Below, one piece after another: positions 26,324-35,218 of a DNA stretch of 64,000 nucleotides. Position 1 is the stretch's first letter. The number at the start of each line of letters is the position of its first letter. The position numbers and the translations under genes were made by a program. The notes under the pieces are model-generated. The model searched no databases and was not told the DNA's origin. It saw only the letters and a list, made by a program, of their open reading frames with translations. The stretch spans positions 1,426,001 to 1,490,000 of the forward strand of contig NZ_JACIVI010000001.1 of NCBI RefSeq assembly GCF_014145335.1. Reading direction: 5' to 3'. This DNA is from Aquariibacter albus (GTDB lineage Bacteria > Pseudomonadota > Gammaproteobacteria > Burkholderiales > Burkholderiaceae_C).

Positions 26324-27388
26324 ATGATCCGCCGCCGCGCAGGCAGCGCCCTGCTGGAAGCCCTGCTGCTGGCCAGCCTGCTCGCGATCGGCCTGCTCGC
26401 CACCACGGGCCTCCAGCAGCGCATGCTGCGCGCCGGGCAGGTGCAGCGGGACCTCGGTGCAGCCGTGCACCTGGGCCAGGCGGCGCTGGACCAGCTTCGC
26501 GCACTGGACGATCCTGCTTCGCTCGCCGTCGCCGCGGCCGATCCGGACGGGCTGAAGCAGGCGTTGGCCGGCGCCTCGGCCCCCCTGGCGCTGGCCTTGA
26601 CGCTGGATCCGGACGGTGCGCTGCGCCGCCTCCGACTCCAGGTGCACGGCGTGCAGGCTGGCGCGGGAGCCGGCACCAGCCTTCAGCTCGACACCTTGCT
26701 GGCCCCAGGCGCTGGCGCCTGGTGGGCCGGCCCCGCACCCGCGCCACTGCGCTGGATGGAGCCGCCCGGCGCGCTGCGCCTGGGGCTTGCGCCCGCTGGG
26801 GCCGCAGGCCCCGGGCCGCTGCCAGCCGGCCAGCTCGCCGTGCTGGTGAACGGCGAGGTCTGGATCCTGGAGGCCCTCAGTGGTCATGGTCTGAGCCGCT
26901 GCAGCGCTTCGTCGGTCTGCCTTGCCCTGCCGACACGGTGGCTGAGCGGTCAGCTGCTCGGGGCCCTGGCGGCCACGGTGGACAGCGTGCAGCTGGTGGC
27001 CTCCGAGCATCTGCTGACCGGCCTCGATCTGGATCCCGGCCCCGGCCTTGCGCTTGCCGGCCACCATTGCACGCTCGATGCCATGAGCCATGACGATCCT
27101 GCCTGGCCCGGCGGCAGCCGCCGCTACCGCTGCGTGCTGCGGCCCGGCGACCACGACGGCCTGCCCGGCACCCCACCCGTCTGGGGCGGCCGCCTGCAGC
27201 TTCAGGCGGCCTCGGCCCCGGGCGGGACGGTGGTCTGCCGGCTGCTTGCCACGCTCGCACCCGGCTTCGACGCCGCCGCCAGCCCACCGCGCTACCGCGA
27301 CATCGTCGGCTCGCTGAGCCAGCAGCACCTGGTGCTGGCGGCAGGAACCTGCCCGGCCGGCAGCACGCCGCACCAGAACCTGCCCTGA
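26324..27388 (+). CDS. PilV-like type IV prepilin, oversized
   Basis: This 354-aa protein begins MIRRRAGSALLEALLLASLL, a prepilin signal with cleavage after the glycine and glutamate at +5. The N-terminal helix continues into GLQQRMLRAGQVQRDLGAAV. The rest is a large, mostly unrecognised Ala/Leu/Gly-rich domain with cysteine pairs (SRCSASSVC; HHCTLDA/YRCVL). PilV proteins are usually 150-200 aa, so the globular part is unusual. It is the last of the five pilin-like genes. A heptamer repeat array starts about 25 bp after its stop. Confidence 0.72.
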   Translation: MIRRRAGSALLEALLLASLLAIGLLATTGLQQRMLRAGQVQRDLGAAVHLGQAALDQLRALDDPASLAVAAADPDGLKQALAGASAPLALALTLDPDGALRRLRLQVHGVQAGAGAGTSLQLDTLLAPGAGAWWAGPAPAPLRWMEPPGALRLGLAPAGAAGPGPLPAGQLAVLVNGEVWILEALSGHGLSRCSASSVCLALPTRWLSGQLLGALAATVDSVQLVASEHLLTGLDLDPGPGLALAGHHCTLDAMSHDDPAWPGGSRRYRCVLRPGDHDGLPGTPPVWGGRLQLQAASAPGGTVVCRLLATLAPGFDAAASPPRYRDIVGSLSQQHLVLAAGTCPAGSTPHQNLP

Positions 27389-27413
27389 GCCCGTCGCTGG
27401 CACGGCAGGAAGC

Positions 27414-27525
<112 letters not shown>

Positions 27526-27531
27526 GACAAT
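27526..27531 (+). promoter_or_regulatory. -10-like hexamer (GACAAT) before ribD
   Basis: GACAAT ends 6 nt before the ribD ATG at 27538. Its -35 region would lie inside the heptamer array, so copy-number changes could alter promoter strength. Confidence 0.4.
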
Positions 27532-27537
27532 GGTCCG

Positions 27538-28677
27538 ATGCTGCCGCCCCCCGCCCCCGCCCTCCTGCAGGCCGCCCTCGACGAGGCCACGCGCGCGATC
27601 GGTCTCTCCGAACCCAACCCCCGTGTCGGCTGCCTGCTGATCGACGCCGAGGGCCGCGAGATCGCCCGTGGCCACACCCAGCAGGCCGGCGGGCCGCATG
27701 CCGAGATCGTCGCGCTGCGCGCCGCCGCGGCGGCCGGACGCTCGGTGCGCGGCGCGACCGCCCTGGTCACCCTCGAACCCTGCAGCCACCATGGCCGCAC
27801 ACCGCCCTGCTGCGACGCGCTGGTGGCCGCCGGCCTGGCGCGGGTCGTGGTGGCCAACGTCGACCCCAACCCCCTGGTGGCCGGCCGCGGCCTGGCCCGG
27901 CTGCAGGCCGCCGGGCTGCAGGTGGAGCACCTGGCCGACAGCGACTGGGCGCGCGCAGCCCGTGAGCTGAACCTCGGCTTCTTCTCCCGCATGGTGCGTG
28001 GGCGGCCCTGGCTGAGGATGAAGGTCGCGGCCTCGCTCGACGGCCGCACGGCGCTGGACAACGGCAGCAGCCAGTGGATCACCGGCGAGGCCGCGCGTCG
28101 CGATGGCCATGCCTGGCGACGGCGGGCCACCGCCGTGCTGACCGGCATCGGCACGCTGAAGGACGACAACCCGCGGCTCGACGTGCGCCTGGTCGAGACG
28201 AGGGTGCAGCCGATGCGCGTCGTCGTCGACGCGCGGCTGGAGACCCCGCCCTCGGCCCGGCTGCTGCAGCCGCCTGGCCGGGTGTGGATCTACCACGCGG
28301 TCGACGCCGAGGCGCCCGAGCATGCGGCCCGCGCGGCTGCCCTGCGCGCCGCCGGGGCCGGCCTGACCCGCCTGCCCGACCCCCAGGGCAAGGTCGATCT
28401 GGCCGCCCTGCTCGCGGCGCTGTCGCAGGAGCATGCCGTCAACGAGCTGCATGTCGAGGCCGGGCACAAGCTCAACGGCTCCTTCGTGCGGGCCGGCCTG
28501 GTCGACGAGTTCCTCGTCTACCTCGCGCCGCGCCTGCTGTCGGGCGGGCTGCCCATGGCCAGCTTCGGCCCGCTCCGTGCGCTGGACCAAAGCCTGGACC
28601 TGCGCTTCGAGCAGGTGGACCCGGTCGGCGAGGACCTGCGCCTCATCGCGCGGCCACCCGGCCGTTCGCAGTTCTGA
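27538..28677 (+). CDS. ribD: Bifunctional riboflavin deaminase/reductase
   Basis: RibD deaminates and then reduces the pyrimidine intermediate of riboflavin synthesis. The 379-aa protein has an N-terminal deaminase domain with zinc ligands in GGPHAEIVAL and EPCSHHGRTPPCC, and a C-terminal reductase domain (about 150-370; MKVAASLDGRTALDNG, VLTGIGTLKDDNPRL). The ATG at 27538 is preferred. The frame continues upstream through the heptamer repeat using GTG codons, which would add an unlikely repetitive N-terminus. It heads ribD-ribE-ribBA-ribH-nusB. Confidence 0.95.
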   Translation: MLPPPAPALLQAALDEATRAIGLSEPNPRVGCLLIDAEGREIARGHTQQAGGPHAEIVALRAAAAAGRSVRGATALVTLEPCSHHGRTPPCCDALVAAGLARVVVANVDPNPLVAGRGLARLQAAGLQVEHLADSDWARAARELNLGFFSRMVRGRPWLRMKVAASLDGRTALDNGSSQWITGEAARRDGHAWRRRATAVLTGIGTLKDDNPRLDVRLVETRVQPMRVVVDARLETPPSARLLQPPGRVWIYHAVDAEAPEHAARAAALRAAGAGLTRLPDPQGKVDLAALLAALSQEHAVNELHVEAGHKLNGSFVRAGLVDEFLVYLAPRLLSGGLPMASFGPLRALDQSLDLRFEQVDPVGEDLRLIARPPGRSQF

Positions 28678-28724
28678 GGCTCGCGCGCCCGGCCCTTGCG
28701 GCCCGGAGGCCGGGGCGGGCCGGC

Positions 28725-28730
28725 GACAAT
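28725..28730 (+). promoter_or_regulatory. -10-like hexamer (GACAAT) before ribE
   Basis: GACAAT ends 6 nt before the ribE ATG at 28737, matching the arrangement before ribD and ribBA. Confidence 0.35.
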
Positions 28731-28736
28731 CCGGCG

Positions 28737-29393
28737 ATGTTCACCGGCATCGTCAGCGGCCTGGGCCGCATCCTCTCCGTCGACCCGCTGGGCGACGGCC
28801 CGCAACACGGCAAGCGCCTGCAGATCGAGACCCCGCCCGGCTGGCTGGCCGGTGTGCAGCTGGGCGACAGCATCGCGATCAACGGCGCCTGCATGACCGT
28901 GACCGCCTTCGACGCCCCGCCCGAACCGGCGCCCGGCCGCTTCAGCGTCGATGTGTCGGCCGAAAGCCTGCGGCTGACCGCGGGCCTGGACCGGCCCGGC
29001 CCCGTCAACCTGGAACAGGCGCTGCGCGCGCACGACCGCCTGGGCGGCCACCTCGTCAGCGGGCATGTCGATGGCCTGGGCACGGTCGAGGTCTTCGAGC
29101 CGGTCGGCGAGAGCTGGCTGCTGGCCGTGCGCGCCCCGGCCGCGCTGGGGCGCTTCCTGGCCGTCAAGGGCTCGATCACCGTCAACGGCGTCAGCCTGAC
29201 CGTCAACCGCGTCGACGATGAGCTGCAAGGCTGCCGCTTCACCCTCAACCTGATCCCTCACACCCTGGAGCACACCACCCTCGGCACGCTCCAGCCCGGC
29301 GCGGCGGTGAACCTGGAGGTGGACCTCATCGCCCGTTACGTCGAGCGCATGCTTGCCGCGGCGCCTGGCCTGCCGCCCGTCGCACGCGCCTGA
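28737..29393 (+). CDS. ribE: Riboflavin synthase, alpha chain
   Basis: This enzyme dismutates two molecules of lumazine to riboflavin. The 218-aa protein has two tandem lumazine-binding domains: [12 protein letters not shown] with [11 protein letters not shown] in the first, and [11 protein letters not shown] with [12 protein letters not shown] in the second. The ATG at 28737 gives the universal MFTGI start. The gene is 59 bp after ribD and 48 bp before ribBA. Confidence 0.97.
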   Translation: MFTGIVSGLGRILSVDPLGDGPQHGKRLQIETPPGWLAGVQLGDSIAINGACMTVTAFDAPPEPAPGRFSVDVSAESLRLTAGLDRPGPVNLEQALRAHDRLGGHLVSGHVDGLGTVEVFEPVGESWLLAVRAPAALGRFLAVKGSITVNGVSLTVNRVDDELQGCRFTLNLIPHTLEHTTLGTLQPGAAVNLEVDLIARYVERMLAAAPGLPPVARA

Positions 29394-29427
29394 GCCCCCG
29401 CCTCCGGGTTGCCCCGGAGGCCCCCCC

Positions 29428-29433
29428 TACAAT
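29428..29433 (+). promoter_or_regulatory. -10-like hexamer (TACAAT) before ribBA
   Basis: TACAAT ends 8 nt before the ATG at 29442. No FMN riboswitch sequence fits in the 48-bp gap before this gene. Confidence 0.45.
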
Positions 29434-29441
29434 CCCGCCCC

Positions 29442-30536
29442 ATGCCGATTGCCCCCGTCCCCGAGCTCGTCGCCGAAATGGCGGCCGGCCGCATGGTCAT
29501 CCTCGTCGACGAGGAAGACCGCGAGAACGAGGGTGACCTCGTGATGGCCGCCGACCTCGTGACCCCCGAGGCCGTGAACTTCATGGCCAAGTATGGCCGC
29601 GGCCTGATCTGCCTGACCCTGACCCGCGAGCGCTGCGAAAAGCTGCGCCTGCCGCCGATGACGCAGCGCAACGGCGCGCAGCATGGCACGGCCTTCACGG
29701 TGTCCATCGAGGCCGCCGAGGGCGTGACCACCGGCATCTCCGCCGCGGACCGCGCGCACACCATCCGCACGGCGGTCGCCCGCGAGACGCGGCCCAGCGA
29801 CCTGGTCCAGCCCGGCCACATCTTTCCGCTGCAGGCCCAGGAAGGCGGCGTGCTGGCCCGCGCCGGCCACACCGAGGCAGGCTGCGACCTGGCCCGCTTG
29901 GCTGGCCTGAGCCCCGCCGCCGTGATCTGCGAGATCATGAACGACGACGGCAGCATGGCCCGCCTGCCCGACCTGGAGATCTTCGCGCGCGAGCACGGCC
30001 TGAAGATCGGCACCATCGCCGACCTGATCGGCCACCGCAGCCGCCACGAAACCCTGATCGAACGCGTCAGCCGCCGCCCGCTGCAGACCGCCCAGGGCCT
30101 GTTCGACTGCACCGCCTACCGCGACCGCTCCGGCAGCGTGCACCTGGCCCTGTCCCTGGGGCAATGGCAGCCCGACGACACGGTGCCGGTGCGCGTGCAC
30201 GAACCGCTGTCGCTGATCGACCTGCTCGACATCGGCAGCAGCACCCATTCCTGGCCCCTGCCCAAGGCCCTGGCCGCCTTGCAGGAGGCCGGCCGCGGCG
30301 TGGCCGTGCTGCTGAACGCTGGCGACGCAGGCGAGAGCCTGCTCGCCGCGCTGGAAGCCAGCGCCCAGGCCGGCCCGGCCCCGCGCGGCCAGTGGGATCT
30401 GCGCACCTACGGTGTCGGCGCGCAGATCCTGCGCGACCTCGGCGTGCGCCGCATGCAGCTGCTTGGCAGCCCGCGCCGCATGCCCAGCATGACCGGCTTC
30501 GGCCTGGAGGTGAGCGGCTACCTGGCCGCCCGCTGA
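29442..30536 (+). CDS. ribBA: 3,4-dihydroxy-2-butanone-4-phosphate synthase with degenerate GTP cyclohydrolase II-like domain
   Basis: The N-terminal domain (about residues 1-205) makes 3,4-dihydroxy-2-butanone 4-phosphate from ribulose 5-phosphate. Its active-site segments [16 protein letters not shown] and [17 protein letters not shown] are intact. The C-terminal domain (about 210-364) lines up with GTP cyclohydrolase II, including a late [16 protein letters not shown] segment. It lacks the three zinc-binding cysteines and the surrounding CxxC signature, so cyclohydrolase activity is unlikely. A separate functional ribA would then be needed elsewhere. The ATG at 29442 gives the usual [13 protein letters not shown] start. 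Confidence 0.92.
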   Translation: MPIAPVPELVAEMAAGRMVILVDEEDRENEGDLVMAADLVTPEAVNFMAKYGRGLICLTLTRERCEKLRLPPMTQRNGAQHGTAFTVSIEAAEGVTTGISAADRAHTIRTAVARETRPSDLVQPGHIFPLQAQEGGVLARAGHTEAGCDLARLAGLSPAAVICEIMNDDGSMARLPDLEIFAREHGLKIGTIADLIGHRSRHETLIERVSRRPLQTAQGLFDCTAYRDRSGSVHLALSLGQWQPDDTVPVRVHEPLSLIDLLDIGSSTHSWPLPKALAALQEAGRGVAVLLNAGDAGESLLAALEASAQAGPAPRGQWDLRTYGVGAQILRDLGVRRMQLLGSPRRMPSMTGFGLEVSGYLAAR

Positions 30537-30612
30537 GCGCCGCGCCCGGCCGCCGGGCCGGGCCTTCGATCGAATCCGCTCCTTCCTGTTCTTTCTCCCC
30601 ACGGTCCTCCCC

Positions 30613-31077
30613 ATGCAAGGCGCTGATCAAGGCAAGACCGCCCAGGCCCCCGACGGCCGCGGCCTCAGGGTGGCCCTCGTCCAGGCCCGCTTCAACGCGC
30701 CGCTGACCGGCGCCCTGGTGGCCGCCTGCCGGGCCGAACTGCTGGCTCTCGGCGTGGCCGAGGCCGACATCAGCCTGCACACCGTGCCCGGCGCGCTGGA
30801 AGTGCCGCTGGCGCTGGAGGCGCTGGCGCGCCGCGGCGGCGTCGATGCGCTGGTCGCGCTCGGCTGCATCGTGCGCGGCGAGACCTACCACTTCGAACTC
30901 GTGGCCAACGAGAGCGGCGCGGGCGTGACCCGCGTCGGCCTCGACCACCGCCTGCCGATTGCCAACGTGATCCTCACCGTCGAGACCGAAGCCCAGGCCT
31001 GGGCCCGCATCGACAAGGGCCGGGACGGTGCGCAGGTGGCGGTGGAGATGGCCCGCCTGATGAAAGCCCTGTCGTGA
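30613..31077 (+). CDS. ribH: 6,7-dimethyl-8-ribityllumazine synthase
   Basis: RibH joins the pyrimidine and butanone phosphate to make lumazine; it forms large hollow capsids in many species. The 154-aa protein has [12 protein letters not shown], the [12 protein letters not shown] segment, [14 protein letters not shown] with the catalytic histidine, and a C-terminal [18 protein letters not shown]. It overlaps nusB by 4 nt (GTGA). It starts 76 bp after ribBA. Confidence 0.96.
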   Translation: MQGADQGKTAQAPDGRGLRVALVQARFNAPLTGALVAACRAELLALGVAEADISLHTVPGALEVPLALEALARRGGVDALVALGCIVRGETYHFELVANESGAGVTRVGLDHRLPIANVILTVETEAQAWARIDKGRDGAQVAVEMARLMKALS

Positions 31078-31631
31078 GCACGCCCAGCCCCCATCCCGAA
31101 CCGCCCGCGGCCCCTGCGGCGGACGCCGCGCCCGCCCCCGCGCGCCCGCGCGGTCCGCGCAGCGGCAAGCCCGCCGTCCGCGCCCCGGGCCAGAAGTCGG
31201 CGCGCCGCCGCTCGCGCGAGATTGCCGTGCAGGGCCTCTACGAGTGGTTGGTCGCCGGCAGCGAGGCCGGCCTCGTCGACGCCCACATGCGTGAGCAGGA
31301 CGAGTTCAACCTCGCCGACGCCAAGCACTTCGACCTGCTTCTGCACGGCTGCATCGGCGAAGCCACCCTGCTCGACGAGGTGCTGGCGCGCCACACCGAC
31401 CGCCGGACCGCCGAGCTCTCGCCGGTCGAGCATGCGGTGTTGCTCGTCGGTGCCTACGAACTGCGGCACTGCCTGGACGTGCCCTACAAGGTCGCGATCA
31501 ACGAAGCCGTCGAGCTGGCCAAGGCCTTCGGCGGCACCGACGGCCACAAGTACGTGAACGGCGTGCTCGACAAGGCCGCGGCCGAGCTTCGGCCGGTCGA
31601 GGTCGCCGCCCGTCGCGGCGGCGCACGCTGA
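31074..31631 (+). CDS. nusB: Transcription antitermination protein NusB
   Basis: NusB with NusE (S10) binds boxA during rRNA transcription and antitermination. The 185-aa protein starts with a GTG that overlaps the ribH stop. A Pro/Ala/Arg-rich tail of about 40 residues precedes the helical fold ([20 protein letters not shown] to [17 protein letters not shown]). The extension is longer than in E. coli NusB (139 aa). The C-terminal [11 protein letters not shown] is conserved. Confidence 0.95.
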   Translation: MSTPSPHPEPPAAPAADAAPAPARPRGPRSGKPAVRAPGQKSARRRSREIAVQGLYEWLVAGSEAGLVDAHMREQDEFNLADAKHFDLLLHGCIGEATLLDEVLARHTDRRTAELSPVEHAVLLVGAYELRHCLDVPYKVAINEAVELAKAFGGTDGHKYVNGVLDKAAAELRPVEVAARRGGAR

Positions 31632-31650
31632 GCCCCTTCCCGCGCAAGCC

Positions 31651-32169
31651 ATGTCCACCGATCCCACCCTGCGCTCCGTGCCGGCGCCCGCCGGGCCGGT
31701 GGCGTCCGGCACCGAAGTCTTCCGCCACGTGCTGCGCGTCTACTGGGAGGACACCGATGCCGGCGGTGTCGTCTTCTACGCGAACTACCTGAAGTTCTTC
31801 GAGCGGGCGCGCACCGAGTGGCTGCGAGCGATGGGCTGGCAGCAATGGAATCTGCGCGAGCGCGAGGACATGGTCTTCGTGATCGCCGACACCCAGGTGC
31901 GCTACCTGCGGCCGGCCCGGCTGGACGACCGGCTTGCGCTCAGCGTGCGGGTGCTCGACGCCGGCCGCAGCCGCCTAACCATCGCCCAGCAGGCCTGGCG
32001 CCTGCCCGACGAGACCGCCGAGGCCGGCCTGCCCGGCAGCGACGCCCCCGGGCCGCTGCTGGCCGAGGGCGTGATCCGCATCGCCTGCGTCGAGGCCAGC
32101 AGCTTCCGCGCGCGCCGCTTCCCCGAACAGCTGCTCAGCCGCCTGCCGCCCCCGGCGGTGCCGGGCTGA
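31651..32169 (+). CDS. ybgC: Tol-Pal associated acyl-CoA thioesterase
   Basis: This is a hotdog-fold thioesterase of 172 aa. The motif YWEDTDAGGVVFYANYLKFF carries the conserved aspartate (EDTDAGG) of YbgC. It precedes tolQ-tolR-tolA, as in most proteobacterial tol clusters; its link to cell-envelope function is still unclear. The first 20 residues are Pro/Ala-rich and poorly conserved, so a slightly later start is possible. Confidence 0.94.
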   Translation: MSTDPTLRSVPAPAGPVASGTEVFRHVLRVYWEDTDAGGVVFYANYLKFFERARTEWLRAMGWQQWNLREREDMVFVIADTQVRYLRPARLDDRLALSVRVLDAGRSRLTIAQQAWRLPDETAEAGLPGSDAPGPLLAEGVIRIACVEASSFRARRFPEQLLSRLPPPAVPG

Positions 32170-32229
32170 ACCGGGCGCCCACCCTGCGACGCCTTCCCGT
32201 CTTTCCGCCTTCCGACCGAGCCTGCTCGC

Positions 32230-32913
<684 letters not shown>

Positions 32914-32929
32914 TCGAAGGGACACCGCC

Positions 32930-33421
32930 ATGCCCGCGATGGCCAGCCGCGGCGGCTCCCGCCGCCGCACGGTGAGCGAGATCAACATGGTCCCGTTCAT
33001 CGACGTGATGCTCGTGCTGCTGATCATCTTCATGGTCAGCGCGCCGCTGATCTCACCCAGCGCCATCGACGTGCCCTCGGTCGGCCAGGCCAAGCGTGCG
33101 CCGGACCGCGTGATCGAGATCGTCGTGGCCAGCGGGAGCCAGCTCAAGCTGCGGGTCAACGGTCGCGACCACGCCACCGTCAGCGCGGCCGACCTGGCCG
33201 GCCGGGTCAAGGCCCTGCAGAACCAGGCCGAGCCCGGCCTGACGGACACGCCCAAGGCCGGCGCCCCGGCCGCGGCGCGTGCGGCCGATCCGTCGAGCCT
33301 GACCCCGGTGATCATTTCGGCCGACCGCAACATCAAGTACGACGAGGTCGTCAAGGTCATGGACAGCCTGCAGCGCGGTGGCGTGCAGCGCATCGGCCTG
33401 GCGGTCAAGACCGGCTCATGA
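32930..33421 (+). CDS. tolR: Tol-Pal system subunit TolR
   Basis: TolR is a 163-aa inner membrane protein with one N-terminal membrane helix. The motif EINMVPFIDVMLVLLIIFMV contains the aspartate that carries protons. The periplasmic domain has an insertion rich in Ala/Pro (about residues 102-124) before TPVIISADRNIKYDEVVKV. The stop overlaps the tolA start by 4 nt (ATGA). Confidence 0.96.
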   Translation: MPAMASRGGSRRRTVSEINMVPFIDVMLVLLIIFMVSAPLISPSAIDVPSVGQAKRAPDRVIEIVVASGSQLKLRVNGRDHATVSAADLAGRVKALQNQAEPGLTDTPKAGAPAAARAADPSSLTPVIISADRNIKYDEVVKVMDSLQRGGVQRIGLAVKTGS

Positions 33422-34365
33422 CGGCAGCCCCGGCCGTCGCGGCGCGGCCGCTGCGCGACGCCCTGCGTCCGCGCAGCGCCGATGCCCCCGGGCCTGGCAT
33501 CGGCCTGGCCCTGCTCGCGCACGCGCTGCTGCTCATCGGCCTGAGCCTGAACCTGGACTGGCGCTCCAGCCCGCCCCAGGGCCTGGAGGCCGAGCTCTGG
33601 GCTGCCGTGCCGGTGGTGGCCGCACCGCAGGCGGTCGAGCCGCCGCCGCCCCCGCCGACTCCCGCGCCACCGCCCCCGCCCGCTCCCGCCCGCACGGCGC
33701 CGCCGCCGCCCCCCCCGCCCCCGCCCACGGTCGACCGCGAAGCCGAGATCGCGACCAAGCGCCGCGAAGCCGCCCAGGCCAAGGCCGAGGCCGAGCGCGA
33801 GAAGGCCGAGCAGAAGAAGCGCGAAGCCGCCGAGCAGCAGAAGCGCGAGGAGGCCGCCAAGAAGAAGGCCGAGGCCAAGAAGAAGGCCGAAGCCGAGCAG
33901 ACCGCCAAGGCCGAGAAGGCCAGGCAGGCGGCGCAGAAGGCGGCCGACGAGAAGGCCCGCCGCGAGGCCGCCGAGGAAGCCACCCGCGAAGCCATCCGCA
34001 GCGAGCAGCTCAAGCGCATCGCCGGCCTGGCCGGCGCCACGGGGGCACCGAACGCCAGCGGCAGTGCCCTGCAATCGGCCGGGCCCTCGGCCAGCTACGC
34101 GGGCCGGATTGCCGCCCGCATCCGACCGAACATCGTCTACACCGAGAACCTGTCGACCAACCCGATCGCCACCGTCCGCATCGAGGTCACGCCCGAAGGC
34201 CGGATCCGCGGCATCCGCCTGGTTCGCAGCAGCGGTGTGAAGAGCTGGGACGACGCCGTCGTCCGCGCGATCGCGAAGACCGAGGTGCTGCCGCTCGACA
34301 TCGATGGCAGCATCCCGCCCGAAATGGAACTGGTCTTCAACCGCCAGGATCTCGGCATCCGCTGA
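33418..34365 (+). CDS. tolA: Cell envelope integrity protein TolA
   Basis: TolA links the inner and outer membranes. The 315-aa protein has a membrane helix (GLALLAHALLLIGLSLNL, about 28-45), a Pro-rich linker with runs of Pro (about 70-100), a long charged Lys/Glu/Ala helix (about 104-200), and a C-terminal TonB-like domain (about 215-315) ending YTENLSTNPIATVRIEVTPEG onwards. TolB and Pal, which normally follow, are not here; an ECF sigma factor gene comes 26 bp later. Confidence 0.93.
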   Translation: MTAAPAVAARPLRDALRPRSADAPGPGIGLALLAHALLLIGLSLNLDWRSSPPQGLEAELWAAVPVVAAPQAVEPPPPPPTPAPPPPPAPARTAPPPPPPPPPTVDREAEIATKRREAAQAKAEAEREKAEQKKREAAEQQKREEAAKKKAEAKKKAEAEQTAKAEKARQAAQKAADEKARREAAEEATREAIRSEQLKRIAGLAGATGAPNASGSALQSAGPSASYAGRIAARIRPNIVYTENLSTNPIATVRIEVTPEGRIRGIRLVRSSGVKSWDDAVVRAIAKTEVLPLDIDGSIPPEMELVFNRQDLGIR

Positions 34366-34390
34366 GCTGCCCCCCGCCCAAGGACGTACC

Positions 34391-34972
34391 GTGTCGAACG
34401 AGATGGCCCACCTGCTCGAAGAGCTGCGTCCGCAGCTGATGCGCTATGCGCGCTTGCAGACCCGCAACGAGGCCTGGGCCGAGGATGCGGTCTCCGAGAC
34501 GCTGCTGGCCGCGCTGGAGAAGCCGGGCAGCTTCGCCGGCCGCTCGCAGCTCAAGACCTGGCTGATCGGCATCCTCAAGCACAAGCTCGTCGACCAGCTG
34601 CGCAAGCACAGCCGCGAGATCACCGTCGGGCAGCGCAGCGAAGCCGAGGAGGACCGCCGCGACGAGATCGAGGCCCTGCTCTTCGACGACAACGGCGGCT
34701 TTCGGGACATGCCGGTGGAATGGGGCGACCCCCAGGCCGTGATCGGCCAGCAGCAGTTCCTGGCCGTGCTCGACGCCTGCGTCGAGGTGCTGCCCGAGCG
34801 CCTCGGCCGCGTCTTCATGATGCGCGAGTGGCTGGAACTGGAAACCGAGGAGATCTGCAAGGAACTGGGCATCACCTCGACCAACCTCTGGGTCATGCTG
34901 CACCGCGCCCGTCTGCGTCTGCGGGAATGCCTGCAGCTCAACTGGTTCGGTGAAACCTCCCCGGCGGCCTGA
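34391..34972 (+). CDS. ECF-type RNA polymerase sigma factor
   Basis: This 193-aa sigma-70 family member has region 2 (about 8-70; RYARLQTRNEAWAEDAVSET; the -10 binding helix KTWLIGILKHKLVDQLRK) and region 4 (about 125-180; EELGITSTNLWVMLHRAR-like, here KELGITSTNLWVMLHRARLR). Between them lies an acidic insert. The GTG at 34391 follows AAGGACG and gives MSNEMAHLLEELRPQ; an in-frame ATG upstream lies within tolA. It is followed 11 bp later by a 64-aa zinc-finger-like protein that may be its anti-sigma factor. Confidence 0.9.
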   Translation: MSNEMAHLLEELRPQLMRYARLQTRNEAWAEDAVSETLLAALEKPGSFAGRSQLKTWLIGILKHKLVDQLRKHSREITVGQRSEAEEDRRDEIEALLFDDNGGFRDMPVEWGDPQAVIGQQQFLAVLDACVEVLPERLGRVFMMREWLELETEEICKELGITSTNLWVMLHRARLRLRECLQLNWFGETSPAA

Positions 34973-34983
34973 GCCCGAATGCC

Positions 34984-35178
34984 ATGAAGTTCCTCGACCG
35001 AAGCTGCCTCGAAGCCGCCCGCCTGCTTTCCAAGCGGGCCGATGATCGCCTGACGCTGATCGAGCGCCTGGCCCTGCGCCGCCATCTGGCGGTCTGCGGG
35101 GCCTGCCCGCGCTTCGCACGGCAGGTGGACCTGCTGCGCCACGCGGTCGGGCGCTGGAAGCAGTACACCCAGGACTGA
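34984..35178 (+). CDS. Small zf-HC2-type protein, possible anti-sigma factor
   Basis: This 64-aa protein contains the HxxxCxxC core of zinc-binding anti-sigma domains, LRRHLAVCGACPRFARQ, with an upstream cysteine (SCLEAARLLS). It has no membrane segment, unlike many zf-HC2 anti-sigma factors. Its position directly after the ECF sigma gene suggests a soluble regulator of that sigma factor. Only the position and the zinc motif support this. Confidence 0.78.
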   Translation: MKFLDRSCLEAARLLSKRADDRLTLIERLALRRHLAVCGACPRFARQVDLLRHAVGRWKQYTQD

Positions 35179-35185
35179 AGCCCGG

Positions 35186-35213
35186 GCCGCGGGCGCGACA
35201 CGGCGCCCGCGGC
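35186..35213. terminator. Convergent terminator-like hairpin
   Basis: A perfect 11-bp stem (GCCGCGGGCGC / GCGCCCGCGGC) with a 6-nt loop lies between two converging genes. No U-tract is present. Confidence 0.5.
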
Positions 35214-35218
35214 AGGGT

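Noticed and set aside
29394-29441. FMN riboswitch before ribBA
   Set aside because: The gap has only 48 bp and lacks the conserved RFN sequence.
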